Shown: in pieces, positions 1 through 7,123 of the stretch | Layout of the letters: each line of letters starts with the position of its first letter | Numbering within the stretch: the first letter of the stretch is position 1 | Virus record (IMG/VR): IMGVR_UViG_3300035701_000088 | Location: 1 to 41,792 of that record | Reading direction: 5' to 3' (one strand) | DNA length: 41,792 nt | Source: a virus | Translations under genes and position numbers: made by a program | The notes under the pieces: model-generated | The model's database searches: none | Told to the model about the DNA's origin: nothing | Seen by the model: only the letters and a program-made list of their open reading frames with translations

Positions 1-15
1 TTGAGGGAGATAAAT

Positions 16-109
16 GGATTATATTAATCAAATAATACAAGGCGATGCCTTTTACAATCTAAATAAAGTTGTTCTCTGTAAGCAAGAATATTGGAAGACA
101 TTAGTTGTC
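16..109. repeat. 94-bp terminal direct repeat, left copy
   Basis: Positions 16-109 are identical to 41699-41792. The match stops at base 15, where the two ends diverge although each provides a ribosome binding site and an ATG for the same methyltransferase-like N-terminus. The simplest reading is a circular or circularly permuted genome of about 41,683 bp whose assembly closed here, with the first 15 bases coming from a sequence variant. Confidence 0.9.
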
Positions 110-503
110 CATTACCTTTTTGCCGACCACCACGATTACCACCACGTTCTGAAGTTTTTATTGTATTCTTGCTTTGACGAAGTTTTAAAATCCTTTGTGC
201 ATTTGATTTCTTTATTAAAAGATATGGTAAAAGTTCTTTACATATCTTTGAAGCAAGTAAATCACTGGCTTGATAGCAATATAAAAGATTACCTTTGGCA
301 CAATGTGGTTTCTCTTTATAATAATTTCCTCCAAAGATTTTTTGAAAAAGTTTTATGGCTCCTTCATCAATCATTCTTATTTGTATTCTTTCGTGATAAG
401 TTGGACTTGGACAATGACGAGCATATTTTGATTTTTTTATACCAACATATCCCTCACCATCTACAATACCTGCTAAATAAATTATGGTTTCTTTTCTATT
501 CAT
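24..503 (-). CDS. LAGLIDADG homing endonuclease (free-standing, antisense)
   Basis: Encodes a 159-residue single-motif LAGLIDADG endonuclease. The motif LAGIVDGEG lies at residues 10-18, followed by the family's usual beta-strand/helix pattern and the LLPYLLIKKSNAQ segment. Such enzymes cut a long DNA site and spread their own gene. The ATG at 503 is chosen because AAAGGAGG lies just upstream of it and a near-consensus promoter (526-554) lies before that; the open frame extends further upstream but without such signals. It is one of only two clear minus-strand genes. Its 3' end overlaps a methyltransferase N-terminal fragment on the plus strand (from 41685 round the junction), suggesting that it inserted into or beside that gene. 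Confidence 0.85.
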   Translation of the reverse strand: MNRKETIIYLAGIVDGEGYVGIKKSKYARHCPSPTYHERIQIRMIDEGAIKLFQKIFGGNYYKEKPHCAKGNLLYCYQASDLLASKICKELLPYLLIKKSNAQRILKLRQSKNTIKTSERGGNRGGRQKGNGQLMSSNILAYREQLYLDCKRHRLVLFD

Positions 504-525
504 ATATCTATCCTCCTTTATATAT

Positions 526-554
526 AGTATACCACAGAAGTGAGGATAAGTCAA
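526..554 (-). promoter_or_regulatory. Sigma-70-type promoter of the antisense homing endonuclease
   Basis: Read on the minus strand, -35 TTGACT (549-554), a 17-nt spacer and -10 TATACT (526-531) preceded by TGG, which also makes an extended -10. The SD and ATG follow about 20 nt later. The gene therefore carries its own promoter, divergent from the methyltransferase start at 579. Confidence 0.8.
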
Positions 555-578
555 AAGAAGAAAGTGAGGTGATGATAT

Positions 579-2263
579 ATGGAATGGATAAATAAAATCC
601 ATTTGGGGGATGCTTTAACAATATTAAAACAAATGCCTAATGAATTTGTTAATACTATTATTACAAGTCCCCCTTATTGAATTGGGGACTTCGGGACTAC
701 GGTATTGAACCTATTATTTGGGATGGGGTAGAAGGGTGCGAACACGAATGGGGAGCATATATTACTGACCCTGTGCATCCAAAGGCAAGGAGATGTACAA
801 AATGTGGTCGTTTCGGAATTACAAAAAGGATAATAGAAAATAAAACTATAACTATATGTGATAATTGCAATAATTTAATTACAGAATCAGAATCAGATAC
901 TTATGGTTTAAAATCACAACAAGGTAAAAAAAGATGGCAACATGGAGAAATAAAAACTGAAGAAGTTAAACAAGGCAATTTCTGTCTTAAATGCTCTGCC
1001 TGGCGAGGTTCTCTTGGGCTTGAACCAACTTTTGAGCTTTATATTAAGCACCTATGCGACATCTTTGACCAGGTGAAAAGGGTGATGAGGAAGGACGGGA
1101 CTTGCTTTGTCAATCTCGGCGATTCTTATTCGGGGAGTGGTAAGGCAGGTAATAATCCCGAATATCAAAGTAAACATACCGAGTTTGGTAAACCTTCAAT
1201 ACACACAGAACGATTTGGTATGCCTACTACAAATATAGGAATACCCTCTAAATCCCTCTGCCTCATTCCTCAACGATTTGCTATTGAAATGACTAAAAGA
1301 AGGGGTTTTATAATCCCTAACGAAAATAATAGAGCTTGGTTAGCTGGGATTATAGAAGGTGAAGGTTGTATCCATATTCATAAAAGAACTGGGGGTAGAA
1401 AAAATCCTACTTATGGAGTTTTTCTTTCTATACACAATACAAATATAAATATGATAGAAAGGATAAAACAATTAACTGGATTAAAAGATAATGTTCAGAC
1501 CACAAATAAAGATAGAGGGTTTACTCTTTATAGATGGAATGCGATGTCAAATAATGGGAAGAATATATTAAGGGAAGTTTACCCGTATTTAGTTACTAAA
1601 AGAGACCAGGCAAGATGTGCTATATATTGTCCTTCTTCTGGTAAAGAAGCAGAAGAATGCTGGGTTAATATTAAAAGAATGCACAATTATCAAGAAGTAA
1701 ATAGAGAATATCCTGAACCACAAATAGGGGGTATAGACCCTTGGATATTACGAAACACTATAATTTGGAAAAAGCCGAATTGTATGCCCTCAAGTGCTAA
1801 TGACAGGTTTACGGTGGATTTTGAGTATCTGTTTTTCTTTGTGAAAAGCAAGAGCTATTGGTTTGAACAGCAGTTTGAGAATATAAAAGCAGAGAGTAAG
1901 GAAAGATATAAATATGCTTTTAAAGGGAATAAAGCATGGCGAGATGATCCAAATTCTCTATATAAAGATTATCAATCAATGGAGCATTCAGAACAAGGCC
2001 GCAATAAGCGTTGTGTCTGGACTATACCGACTCAACCTTTTCCAGAGGCACACTTTGCCACCTTTCCAGAAAAGTTAATCGAAACACCTATTAAGGCAGG
2101 GTGTCCGCAAGGCGGGATAGTTTTAGACCCCTTTTCGGGAGCAGGGACTACAGCAGTAGTAGCTAAAAAGCAGGGTAAAAAGTATATCGGGATTGAGTTA
2201 AAGCAGGAGTATATAGATATGGCAAATAAGAGATTAAGGAAAATAGCGGAGAGGTTGTTTTGA
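579..2263 (+). pseudogene. DNA adenine/cytosine-N4 methyltransferase, beta-class order, frameshifted at the SPPY motif
   Basis: The ATG at 579 has a GAGGTG ribosome binding site and encodes 33 residues, from MEWINKIHLGDAL to TSPPY, then TGA at 678. The remainder continues in the -1 frame from 677 (NWGLRDYG...), with CxxC pairs (about residues 40/43, 61/64 and 103/106 of that part), LNLGDSY-like VNLGDSY, the target-recognition region, and motif I DPFSGAGTT at residues 484-492. Motif IV before motif I is the beta-class order. Removing 5 bp (an ATTGA-type partial duplication at 677-683) would restore SPPYWGLRDYG. As read, the catalytic motif is separated from the SAM-binding part, so the enzyme is probably inactive unless this is an assembly error. 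A TTG at 677 could start the second part but has no SD. A LAGLIDADG domain is inserted at 1307-1741. Confidence 0.8.
1307..1741 (+). mobile_element. In-frame LAGLIDADG endonuclease domain inside the methyltransferase
   Basis: Between MTKRRG and WILRNTIIWKKPN, which would normally be contiguous in this methyltransferase family, lie about 145 residues with LAGIIEGEG and the downstream pattern EVYPYLVTKRDQA of LAGLIDADG endonucleases. The insert keeps the reading frame. It shows no intein splice signals (no Cys/Ser at the start, no His-Asn at the end) and is too short to also hold a group I intron core or intein splicing domains. It therefore looks like an endonuclease domain fused without self-splicing. 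Exact borders are uncertain by a few codons. Confidence 0.75.
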
Positions 2264-2272
2264 GGAGGTAAT

Positions 2273-3028
2273 ATGGCGGAAGTAAAATGGATTAAGTTAT
2301 TAACTGAGATGTTTGATGATGAAAAGATTAAGTTAATTGAAGCAGTCCCTGAAGCGGATATGATATTGGTTATATGGATAAAATTATTAACCTTAGCAGG
2401 TAAGAAAAATATGAACGGCTATATCTTTTTAACTGAAAATATTCCCTATACTGATGAAATGCTTGCTACTCTTTTTAACCGTCCGATTAATACTGTTAGG
2501 TTAGCACTGGAGACTTTTAAGAATTTTGGGATGATCAATTACAATGGAGAAGGTCAAATTAAAATAACTAATTGGGAGAAGCACCAGAATATTGATGGAA
2601 TGGATAAAATAAGGGAACAGAATAGAATAAGGGTTCAAAGATTTAGAGATAAACCAAAAGAGATACTCCCCCCTGCTACCCCCCTTAATAAAGAAAGAAA
2701 AGAAGAAGATAAGATAAGATTAGATAAGATAAGAGAGAAACATTACAGTAACGTTACATTAAAAGGAATAGAATTTGTTAAAATATTCAATGATTATAAG
2801 GAGATGAGAACTAAACTAAAAAAACCTATGACATTAAGAGCAGAAGAATTAGTTATAAAAGAATTAGATAAATTATCATGTAACGTTACAGAACAGATTA
2901 AAATATTAGAACAAAGTATTATGAATAGCTGGCAAGGAGTATTCCCATTAAAAAATAAAGATACCCCTAAAAAGATGATGGGGATAGATGAGGCTTTAAA
3001 AATAGTTAATGGGAAGGAGGTGAAATAA
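2273..3028 (+). CDS. Phage replisome organizer / replication initiation protein
   Basis: The 251-residue protein has an N-terminal domain (about 1-120) matching the phage replisome organizer family: KWIKLLTEMFDDEKIKLIE, ILVIWIKLL, ENIPYTDEMLATLFNRP. This is a winged-helix origin-binding domain. A Lys/Arg/Asp-rich linker (about 125-160) is followed by a C-terminal helical segment ending in WQGVFPLKNK that resembles DnaD-type or helicase-recruiting tails. The ATG has an SD (GAGGAGG) that overlaps the end of the methyltransferase frame by spacing. In related phages the origin lies inside this gene, and repeats at 2708-2889 fit that. It heads the replication genes. Confidence 0.85.
   Translation: MAEVKWIKLLTEMFDDEKIKLIEAVPEADMILVIWIKLLTLAGKKNMNGYIFLTENIPYTDEMLATLFNRPINTVRLALETFKNFGMINYNGEGQIKITNWEKHQNIDGMDKIREQNRIRVQRFRDKPKEILPPATPLNKERKEEDKIRLDKIREKHYSNVTLKGIEFVKIFNDYKEMRTKLKKPMTLRAEELVIKELDKLSCNVTEQIKILEQSIMNSWQGVFPLKNKDTPKKMMGIDEALKIVNGKEVK
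2708..2889. other. Candidate replication origin inside the replisome organizer gene
   Basis: Two perfect 12-bp direct repeats GATAAGATAAGA (2708-2719 and 2723-2734) are followed by two copies of the palindrome GTAACGTTAC (2748-2757 and 2880-2889). Iterons plus AT-rich repeats within the initiator gene are typical of phage theta origins. The GATAAGA repeats fall in a Lys/Ile/Arg/Asp linker, so part of the repetition may reflect codon bias. Confidence 0.4.
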
Positions 3029-3196
3029 TTGGAATTTAGAATAAAAAAAAATAGAATTTTAATAATACCTCAAACTGAAATGGAGGAAGCATATTTAGAA
3101 GAAGTATATAAATTGAAAAATGCGGGTGATAAAGTGCAAGCCACTCGTGTAAATGCTATGGGTTTACATTGCTGGGCATATTTAGAAATTAAATAA
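3029..3196 (+). CDS. Small protein of unknown function (55 aa)
   Basis: A TTG start follows an excellent SD (AGGAGGTG at 3015-3022) directly after the stop of the replication gene. The 55-residue product begins MEFRIKKNRILIIPQTE and contains an EEAYLEEVYKLKNAGDKV helix. No family is recognised. Tight packing between two replication genes and the strong SD argue that it is translated. Confidence 0.6.
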   Translation: MEFRIKKNRILIIPQTEMEEAYLEEVYKLKNAGDKVQATRVNAMGLHCWAYLEIK

Positions 3197-3212
3197 AGGA
3201 GGTAATAAACCA

Positions 3213-3575
3213 GTGAATAAAAAGAATTTTGATCTAATGATGAATAAGTTTTGTAAGGTGTTTGAGAGGACTTTAGACGCAGAGGTATTAGCAATATATT
3301 TTAATATGTTTAACGAAATACCGGATAGCCAGGTGAATACTATCATCCGCAACTGCCTCAAGAAGTGTCATTACTTTCCGAGGCCTGCTGATGTCTTTAG
3401 CAGTTATGACGAAACTGCAATGGAGAGTCATAAGGTAGTGAAGATCGTCTTAACGGAGGAACAAAGGGAACAGAATTTACAGCGGATAAGGAAGGCTCAA
3501 GAGGATTTAAAGACGGTTAAAAGAGGAAGGGGGGTGAGTAAATGCCAAGTGAATTTGCAGAAGCAAGAAAACTAA
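3213..3575 (+). CDS. Possible helicase loader / G39P-like replication protein
   Basis: GTG start with SD AAGGAGGT nine bases upstream. The 120-residue protein has a helical N-terminal pattern (FCKVFERTLDAEVLAIYFNM ... IRNCLKKCHYFPRPADV) that resembles small phage proteins loading or inhibiting the replicative helicase, where the phrase 'fFPkpadl/ei' follows a helical bundle. The C-terminal third is basic and charged. Position immediately after the replisome organizer supports a helicase-loading role; family membership is inferred only. Its end overlaps the next gene by 34 bp. Confidence 0.55.
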   Translation: MNKKNFDLMMNKFCKVFERTLDAEVLAIYFNMFNEIPDSQVNTIIRNCLKKCHYFPRPADVFSSYDETAMESHKVVKIVLTEEQREQNLQRIRKAQEDLKTVKRGRGVSKCQVNLQKQEN

Positions 3576-3742
3576 TGAATGAAACTTTTTTAGAAGATAA
3601 AGATTTGTATTATGGTTATCAATCAAATATTGCCATGCTTTTATACGATGAGCAAGTAAGAAATGGCAAACCTATTAATTACAGAGACCACGAAAATAGA
3701 AATGTAATCGCAAAAAAAATATTAAATTTGATATTTTTGTAA
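3542..3742 (+). CDS. Small protein of unknown function (66 aa)
   Basis: ATG preceded by a GGGGGGTGAG ribosome binding site lying inside the end of the previous gene, in another frame. The protein is mostly helical (EARKLMNETFLEDKDLYYGY) with a C-terminal NRNVIAKKILNLIFL amphipathic helix. No family is recognised. Confidence 0.6.
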   Translation: MPSEFAEARKLMNETFLEDKDLYYGYQSNIAMLLYDEQVRNGKPINYRDHENRNVIAKKILNLIFL

Positions 3743-3755
3743 GGGGGACGAAGAG

Positions 3756-3959
3756 ATGAAAACAACAGAAATCCCAGTATATTGCTGGCAATGCGGGAAA
3801 AGATTTTATATCGAAATTACTAATGGTTTTTGCGGTGGATGTAACAAAGAAACTGATGCCAGATGGGAACGCTTTGGGAAAAGATTATTGGTATCTTGTG
3901 AAGAATGTGGAATGACTATTATTGAAGATGAAAATAGATTTGATATGGAGGAAAAATAA
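3756..3959 (+). CDS. Small zinc-ribbon protein (67 aa)
   Basis: Three CxxC pairs are visible (CWQC, CGGC, CEEC) in 67 residues, consistent with one or two structural zinc sites. No catalytic motif is seen. The stop codon abuts the ATG of the next gene, so the two are probably translated together. Function unknown; binding of nucleic acid or a host protein is plausible for such ribbons but only inferred. Confidence 0.65.
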   Translation: MKTTEIPVYCWQCGKRFYIEITNGFCGGCNKETDARWERFGKRLLVSCEECGMTIIEDENRFDMEEK

Positions 3960-4313
3960 ATGTATTACCAAACTTATATGCAGCAATATTACTTAGAGCA
4001 CAAGGAAAAAATAAAAAAGCAATCTATGGAATGGAGAGAGAAGAATCCTGGCAGGTTAAAAATTATACAAAAAAGATATAAAACAAAACATGGAAAAGTA
4101 TTGGATAGGGATTTTAGAGAAGAAAAGATTGAAGTATTACCTTTTAAGGAAAGGGTGAGCCAGGAAACATTAGCTAAAATGAAGGAGAATAGTCAGGTTA
4201 ATCAGAAACTTGTTAAAAGATATTTTCCGAAAGACGATGAATCGGTTTATGAATTTTTGAGAAGATGTAGAACTGAATCCAATTACAAAAATATAAAAGA
4301 GGGGTGTTATTAG
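3960..4313 (+). CDS. Basic protein with repeats like those of the HNH endonuclease N-terminus (117 aa)
   Basis: Begins MYYQTYMQQYYLEHKEKIKK followed by SMEWREKNPGRLKIIQKRY, a Lys/Tyr/Trp-rich pattern close to the repeated YMKKWHKEHPEYNKQYY units of the HNH protein at 5365-6006. The C-terminal part (about 60-117) is different and ends YEFLRRCRTESNYKN. It has no HNH residues. It may bind DNA through the repeat region, or be a remnant related to the endonuclease. Start ATG abuts the preceding stop. Confidence 0.6.
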   Translation: MYYQTYMQQYYLEHKEKIKKQSMEWREKNPGRLKIIQKRYKTKHGKVLDRDFREEKIEVLPFKERVSQETLAKMKENSQVNQKLVKRYFPKDDESVYEFLRRCRTESNYKNIKEGCY

Positions 4314-4646
4314 ATGAATAAAAACTTAGACTTATTAAAGCAAGAATTTTTTGATGTGAGTTATGAAGGGATATTGAAATATCTTATCCCCGTTTTGGAA
4401 GATTTTGATAAGCAGATAACTGAATTAGAAAAATACGCTCAAGAATTTTTAAACTATAGAGAAATAAGCAAATTACAGATTAAATTAAAAGAATTGGGAG
4501 AAAAGATTAAGAAATTAGAGCAGGCACAAACTTATTTCCCTCCTATGGAAATGGAATATCAAATTGACGGTTATGATAATCGAATAGGCGGGCAAGATGA
4601 CCGAGGGAATATATTCAATTTATATGAAAAGAAAGGAGATGAATAA
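4314..4646 (+). CDS. Coiled-coil protein of unknown function (110 aa)
   Basis: An ATG just after the preceding stop, with a GAGGGG-type SD. Residues about 35-72 form a heptad-like charged helix (QITELEKYAQEF ... KLQIKLKELGEKIKKLEQ). The C-terminus is acidic and Gly-rich. No family is recognised. Confidence 0.6.
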   Translation: MNKNLDLLKQEFFDVSYEGILKYLIPVLEDFDKQITELEKYAQEFLNYREISKLQIKLKELGEKIKKLEQAQTYFPPMEMEYQIDGYDNRIGGQDDRGNIFNLYEKKGDE

Positions 4647-5072
4647 GTGAAGACACAAGAAGCGATTGAAATAAATGATAAAGAATTAATTAAGTTAATT
4701 GAAGATTTACAATTTGCTGAAGGAGATATTTTGGAGCGTAAATTTACAGAGAAATTAAAAAAAGACGATGGAGATTATCATGATAATAATAAGTTATTTG
4801 TTGTTGGCAGTCCAGGACCAGGGGCAAAGGTAGAAATATACTGGGTAAAATCGTGGGGGTTTGATAGACCTGATTATGGGTATATATTTACCTTACCAAT
4901 TGGAGGTAATTATGATGATATTTTTATGAGTGGAATAATCCATATCCCAAATCCACAAGGCGGGGAAAAATGTAACGAAGATGCAGAATGGGTTTATTTA
5001 GACAGACTTTTAGAAAATGAAAATATTGAAAAAATCAAGATTTTTGAAGAAAGAAAGGAGATGATTAAGTGA
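4647..5072 (+). CDS. Protein of unknown function (141 aa)
   Basis: GTG start with SD AAAGGAGATG. Acidic N-terminal half, then a region rich in aromatic residues, glycine and proline (VEIYWVKSWGFDRPDYGYIF). No family is recognised. Its TGA overlaps the GTG of the next gene (GTGA), a translational coupling arrangement. Confidence 0.6.
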   Translation: MKTQEAIEINDKELIKLIEDLQFAEGDILERKFTEKLKKDDGDYHDNNKLFVVGSPGPGAKVEIYWVKSWGFDRPDYGYIFTLPIGGNYDDIFMSGIIHIPNPQGGEKCNEDAEWVYLDRLLENENIEKIKIFEERKEMIK

Positions 5073-5368
5073 ATACGAAGGAAGCGATTCAATTTTTAAA
5101 AGTTGAAATTAAATGTCTTGAGAAAGAAATTGAAATTTGTAATCGAAATAATGATATAGATATACAAGTAATTGAAGCTAATAGAAATATAATTATAAAA
5201 TATAATCAGGTAATTATCCTACTTCAGCAGGGGGAGAAGTATAAGAATTATAAGTTGATGTGGGAAGAATTTAAGATATATGCAGAGGCAAGACCTTGTA
5301 GTGTGGCTCTACATTTACGGTGTAGAGATTATGAGCAAAAATACTTTCCAAAGGAAACTAATGAATGA
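5069..5368 (+). CDS. Protein of unknown function (99 aa)
   Basis: GTG start overlaps the previous stop by four bases, with SD AAAGGAG. N-terminal half is a predicted long helix (EAIQFLKVEIKCLEKEIEIC) rich in Ile and Glu; the C-terminal half contains ARPCSVALHLRCRDYEQKYFP. The start resembles 4647-5072 (KTQEAIEI versus NTKEAIQF), a short similarity only. ATGA overlap with the next gene. Confidence 0.6.
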   Translation: MNTKEAIQFLKVEIKCLEKEIEICNRNNDIDIQVIEANRNIIIKYNQVIILLQQGEKYKNYKLMWEEFKIYAEARPCSVALHLRCRDYEQKYFPKETNE

Positions 5369-6006
5369 ACAGAGAAGAAAATAAAAAGTATATGAAAAAA
5401 TGGCACAAAGAACATCCTGAATATAATAAACAATATTATAAAGAAAGTAGTGAATGGAAAACTAATAATTTAGAACATTGCAAAAAGTATATGAAACAAT
5501 GGCGTGAAAAAAATTCTAATTATATGAAAGAATATCGTAAACAATATAATTTTAATAATGCTAAAAGAATTAAAGTATATATGAAACAATGGCGAGGTGA
5601 TAATACTAAAAAAATTAGAATATATGAGAATCAATGGCGGGAAAATAGATATAAAACAGATTTAAAATTTAATCTTAATATTAAAATGTCAAGAGGAATA
5701 AATTCATCAATAAAAAATAATAAAAATGGTAGGCATTGGGAAACCTTTCTAAATTATACCTTAAAGGATTTAATCAAAAGATTAACAAAAACAATGCCAG
5801 AAGGTTATAATTGGCAAGATTATCTAAATGGAGAACTTGAAATTGATCATATAATCCCTAAAAGTAAATTTAACTTTACAAAACCAGAACATCCAGATTT
5901 CAAGAGATGTTGGGCATTAAATAATCTTCAATTATTACCAATGAGAGAAAATCGAATTAAAAGTGATAAATTAACAAGACCGTTTCAACTTGCATTAAAA
6001 ATGTGA
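5365..6006 (+). CDS. HNH homing endonuclease-like protein
   Basis: A 213-residue protein with a C-terminal HNH nuclease motif: EIDHIIPKS (Asp161-His162), then NNLQLLP (Asn187) and NRIKSDK (Asn196/Lys199), the usual beta-beta-alpha metal-finger residues. The first 95 residues are four to five degenerate repeats of a K-Y-M-K-x-W-R/H-x-x-N/H type, probably DNA-binding. Such HNH proteins are common mobile genes in phages. The start overlaps the previous stop (ATGA). It makes the third endonuclease-like insertion in this early region. Confidence 0.85.
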   Translation: MNREENKKYMKKWHKEHPEYNKQYYKESSEWKTNNLEHCKKYMKQWREKNSNYMKEYRKQYNFNNAKRIKVYMKQWRGDNTKKIRIYENQWRENRYKTDLKFNLNIKMSRGINSSIKNNKNGRHWETFLNYTLKDLIKRLTKTMPEGYNWQDYLNGELEIDHIIPKSKFNFTKPEHPDFKRCWALNNLQLLPMRENRIKSDKLTRPFQLALKM

Positions 6007-6404
6007 AAAGAAGGCGAAGAATGAAAGCAGTGAAATTAAACTTAATAGGTAGACCAATTACTAAAAAAAATTCTCAGAGAATAGTATTAACAAAAAATAA
6101 TAAAAGATTTATTATTCAAAGCAAACAATATCTTGATTATGAAAATAATTGTTTGTGGCAACTGAAAGCACAATATAAGGATGAAACCATAAAAAGTAAA
6201 TTGAACTTAAAAGCTTATTATTATATGCCAGATAGAAGAATACCAGACTTGATTAATTTATTACAATCTACTTGCGACATATTAGAAAAAGCAAGAATAA
6301 TAGAAAATGATAAAAATATAATATCTTTTGATGGTTCAAAAATAATGGGGATTGACAAGGAGAATCCGAGGGCGGAAATAATTATAGAAGGAGTTGAAAA
6401 GTAA
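6003..6404 (+). CDS. rusA: RusA-family Holliday junction resolvase
   Basis: The protein shows RusA landmarks: N-terminal LIGRPITKKNSQRI, central YLDYENNCLWQLK, and the catalytic region RRIPDLINLLQSTCDILEKA followed by IIENDKNI with conserved Asp residues. RusA cuts four-way junctions and in phages resolves replication and recombination intermediates before packaging. The GTG at 6003 overlaps the preceding stop; an in-frame ATG at 6021 behind a GAAGGCGAAG tract is an equally good start, giving 127 residues. It works logically with the RecT/Bet protein at 38863. Confidence 0.85.
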   Translation: MKRRRRMKAVKLNLIGRPITKKNSQRIVLTKNNKRFIIQSKQYLDYENNCLWQLKAQYKDETIKSKLNLKAYYYMPDRRIPDLINLLQSTCDILEKARIIENDKNIISFDGSKIMGIDKENPRAEIIIEGVEK

Positions 6405-6432
6405 GGGTGATTTTAATAAAAAAGGAGGAAAT

Positions 6433-6468
6433 ATGAATAAATTAAAAGAATTAAGCATAACAAAATGA
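6433..6468 (+). other. Very short open frame with perfect SD (11 codons)
   Basis: AAAGGAGGAA precedes ATG with ideal spacing, but the frame stops after 11 codons. A one-base shift would extend it by about ten more residues. It could be a leader peptide or the remnant of a small gene. Nothing else is seen between 6405 and 6517. Confidence 0.3.
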
Positions 6469-6517
6469 AATAATTAATGATACAAAGCAAAAATAAATTT
6501 GACAGACTAAAGATTTA

Positions 6518-6739
6518 TTGCTTTTTAAAGGAGTTGATGATAGAATAGAAAAAATAGAGATAAGATGTGTAAAATGTGGAAAGAGAATTTTTGATGGATC
6601 TCCAGGGATGGATTATCTTGGAATACCTAAAGTAATTGAATTGAAATGTCCTCATTCATATTTAGGTCATAGGTGTGGGGCGATTAATATTATTACTTGC
6701 AGGATAGAGGAGAAGGTGGTTGTGAGGTTGAAGGAATGA
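6518..6739 (+). CDS. Com-like small zinc finger protein
   Basis: The product contains IEIRCVKCGKRIFDG and, about 25 residues later, IELKCPHSYLGHRCG, the pattern of the Mu Com-type zinc finger family (mRNA-binding translational regulator in phage Mu). The spacing between the second pair of cysteines is longer than in Com, so metal binding may differ. The TTG at 6518 is the only conventional start but lacks an SD; AAAGGAG at 6527-6533 points to a start near 6542-6545 where only ATA is in frame. The start is therefore uncertain. Confidence 0.6.
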   Translation: MLFKGVDDRIEKIEIRCVKCGKRIFDGSPGMDYLGIPKVIELKCPHSYLGHRCGAINIITCRIEEKVVVRLKE

Positions 6740-6969
6740 ATATAAATAAAAAGGAAGAAAAATTTCTAAAAGATTTAGGGGAAGCAATATTAAATTATTT
6801 AAAAAATGGAATAGGTACGGTTAATATTGATGATTTTAAATATACTAATAAAGGGAAGGATTGGTATAAGATGTCATTTTACTTTAAGTTTCCATCAGCA
6901 GATATAACTGTTAAAAAAGTAATGGAAAAAGCTCAGTTTGGTATTACAGTAACGAAGAATTTATGTTAA
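6736..6969 (+). CDS. Small protein of unknown function (77 aa)
   Basis: The ATG at 6736 overlaps the stop of the Com-like gene (ATGA), with a GAAGGA tract upstream. The open frame runs back to 6697 but that extension lies inside the preceding gene. N-terminal charged helix, then an alternating pattern (WYKMSFYFKFPSADITVKK) suggesting beta strands. Last gene of the early cluster before the late promoter region. Confidence 0.55.
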   Translation: MNINKKEEKFLKDLGEAILNYLKNGIGTVNIDDFKYTNKGKDWYKMSFYFKFPSADITVKKVMEKAQFGITVTKNLC

Positions 6970-7061
6970 ATTGTAGAAGGTTTTTTAAAGCATGGAATAA
7001 TAAATATAGTAATAAGTATTGACTTTATAAATTTTAAAACTAAATAACCGAGAGCTACCCG

Positions 7062-7108
7062 ATAGCCAGTCTTGAAAGCAGAAATTGCTTTGAGGTCTGG
7101 CTATTTTT
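7062..7108 (+). terminator. Long hairpin with U-tract before the terminase genes
   Basis: ATAGCCAG (7062-7069) pairs with CTGGCTAT (7097-7104), and the inner arm AAAGCA (7075-7080) pairs with TGCTTT (7086-7091); the complete stem has only two mismatches and a GAAAT loop, then TTTTT. It probably ends early transcription. Its upstream half, AGAGCTACCCGATAGCCAGT, is closely similar to the hairpin at 12223-12284. Confidence 0.75.
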
Positions 7109-7116
7109 GTTATAAT
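7090..7116 (+). promoter_or_regulatory. Candidate late promoter upstream of the terminase genes
   Basis: A perfect TATAAT at 7111-7116 lies 35 bases before the terminase gene, just after the hairpin. The best -35 is TTGAGG (7090-7095) at a short 15-nt spacing, so the promoter is weak by consensus or needs an activator. An additional TTGACT at 7019-7024 has no good -10 box. Confidence 0.4.
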
Positions 7117-7123
7117 CTATTAA

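Noticed and set aside
14-595. A 193-codon plus-strand frame from 14
   Set aside because: Only the first 12-16 codons look like methyltransferase. The rest is the exact antisense of the LAGLIDADG gene and has no protein-like pattern.
677-677. TTG at 677 as the genuine methyltransferase start
   Set aside because: No SD is present, and the upstream frame supplies the missing GDA and SPPY motifs, so a frameshift of one gene is the better explanation.
2701-2740. CRISPR-like array in the GATAAGAT repeats or elsewhere
   Set aside because: Repeats are short, low-complexity and inside a coding linker; no spacer pattern occurs anywhere in the window.
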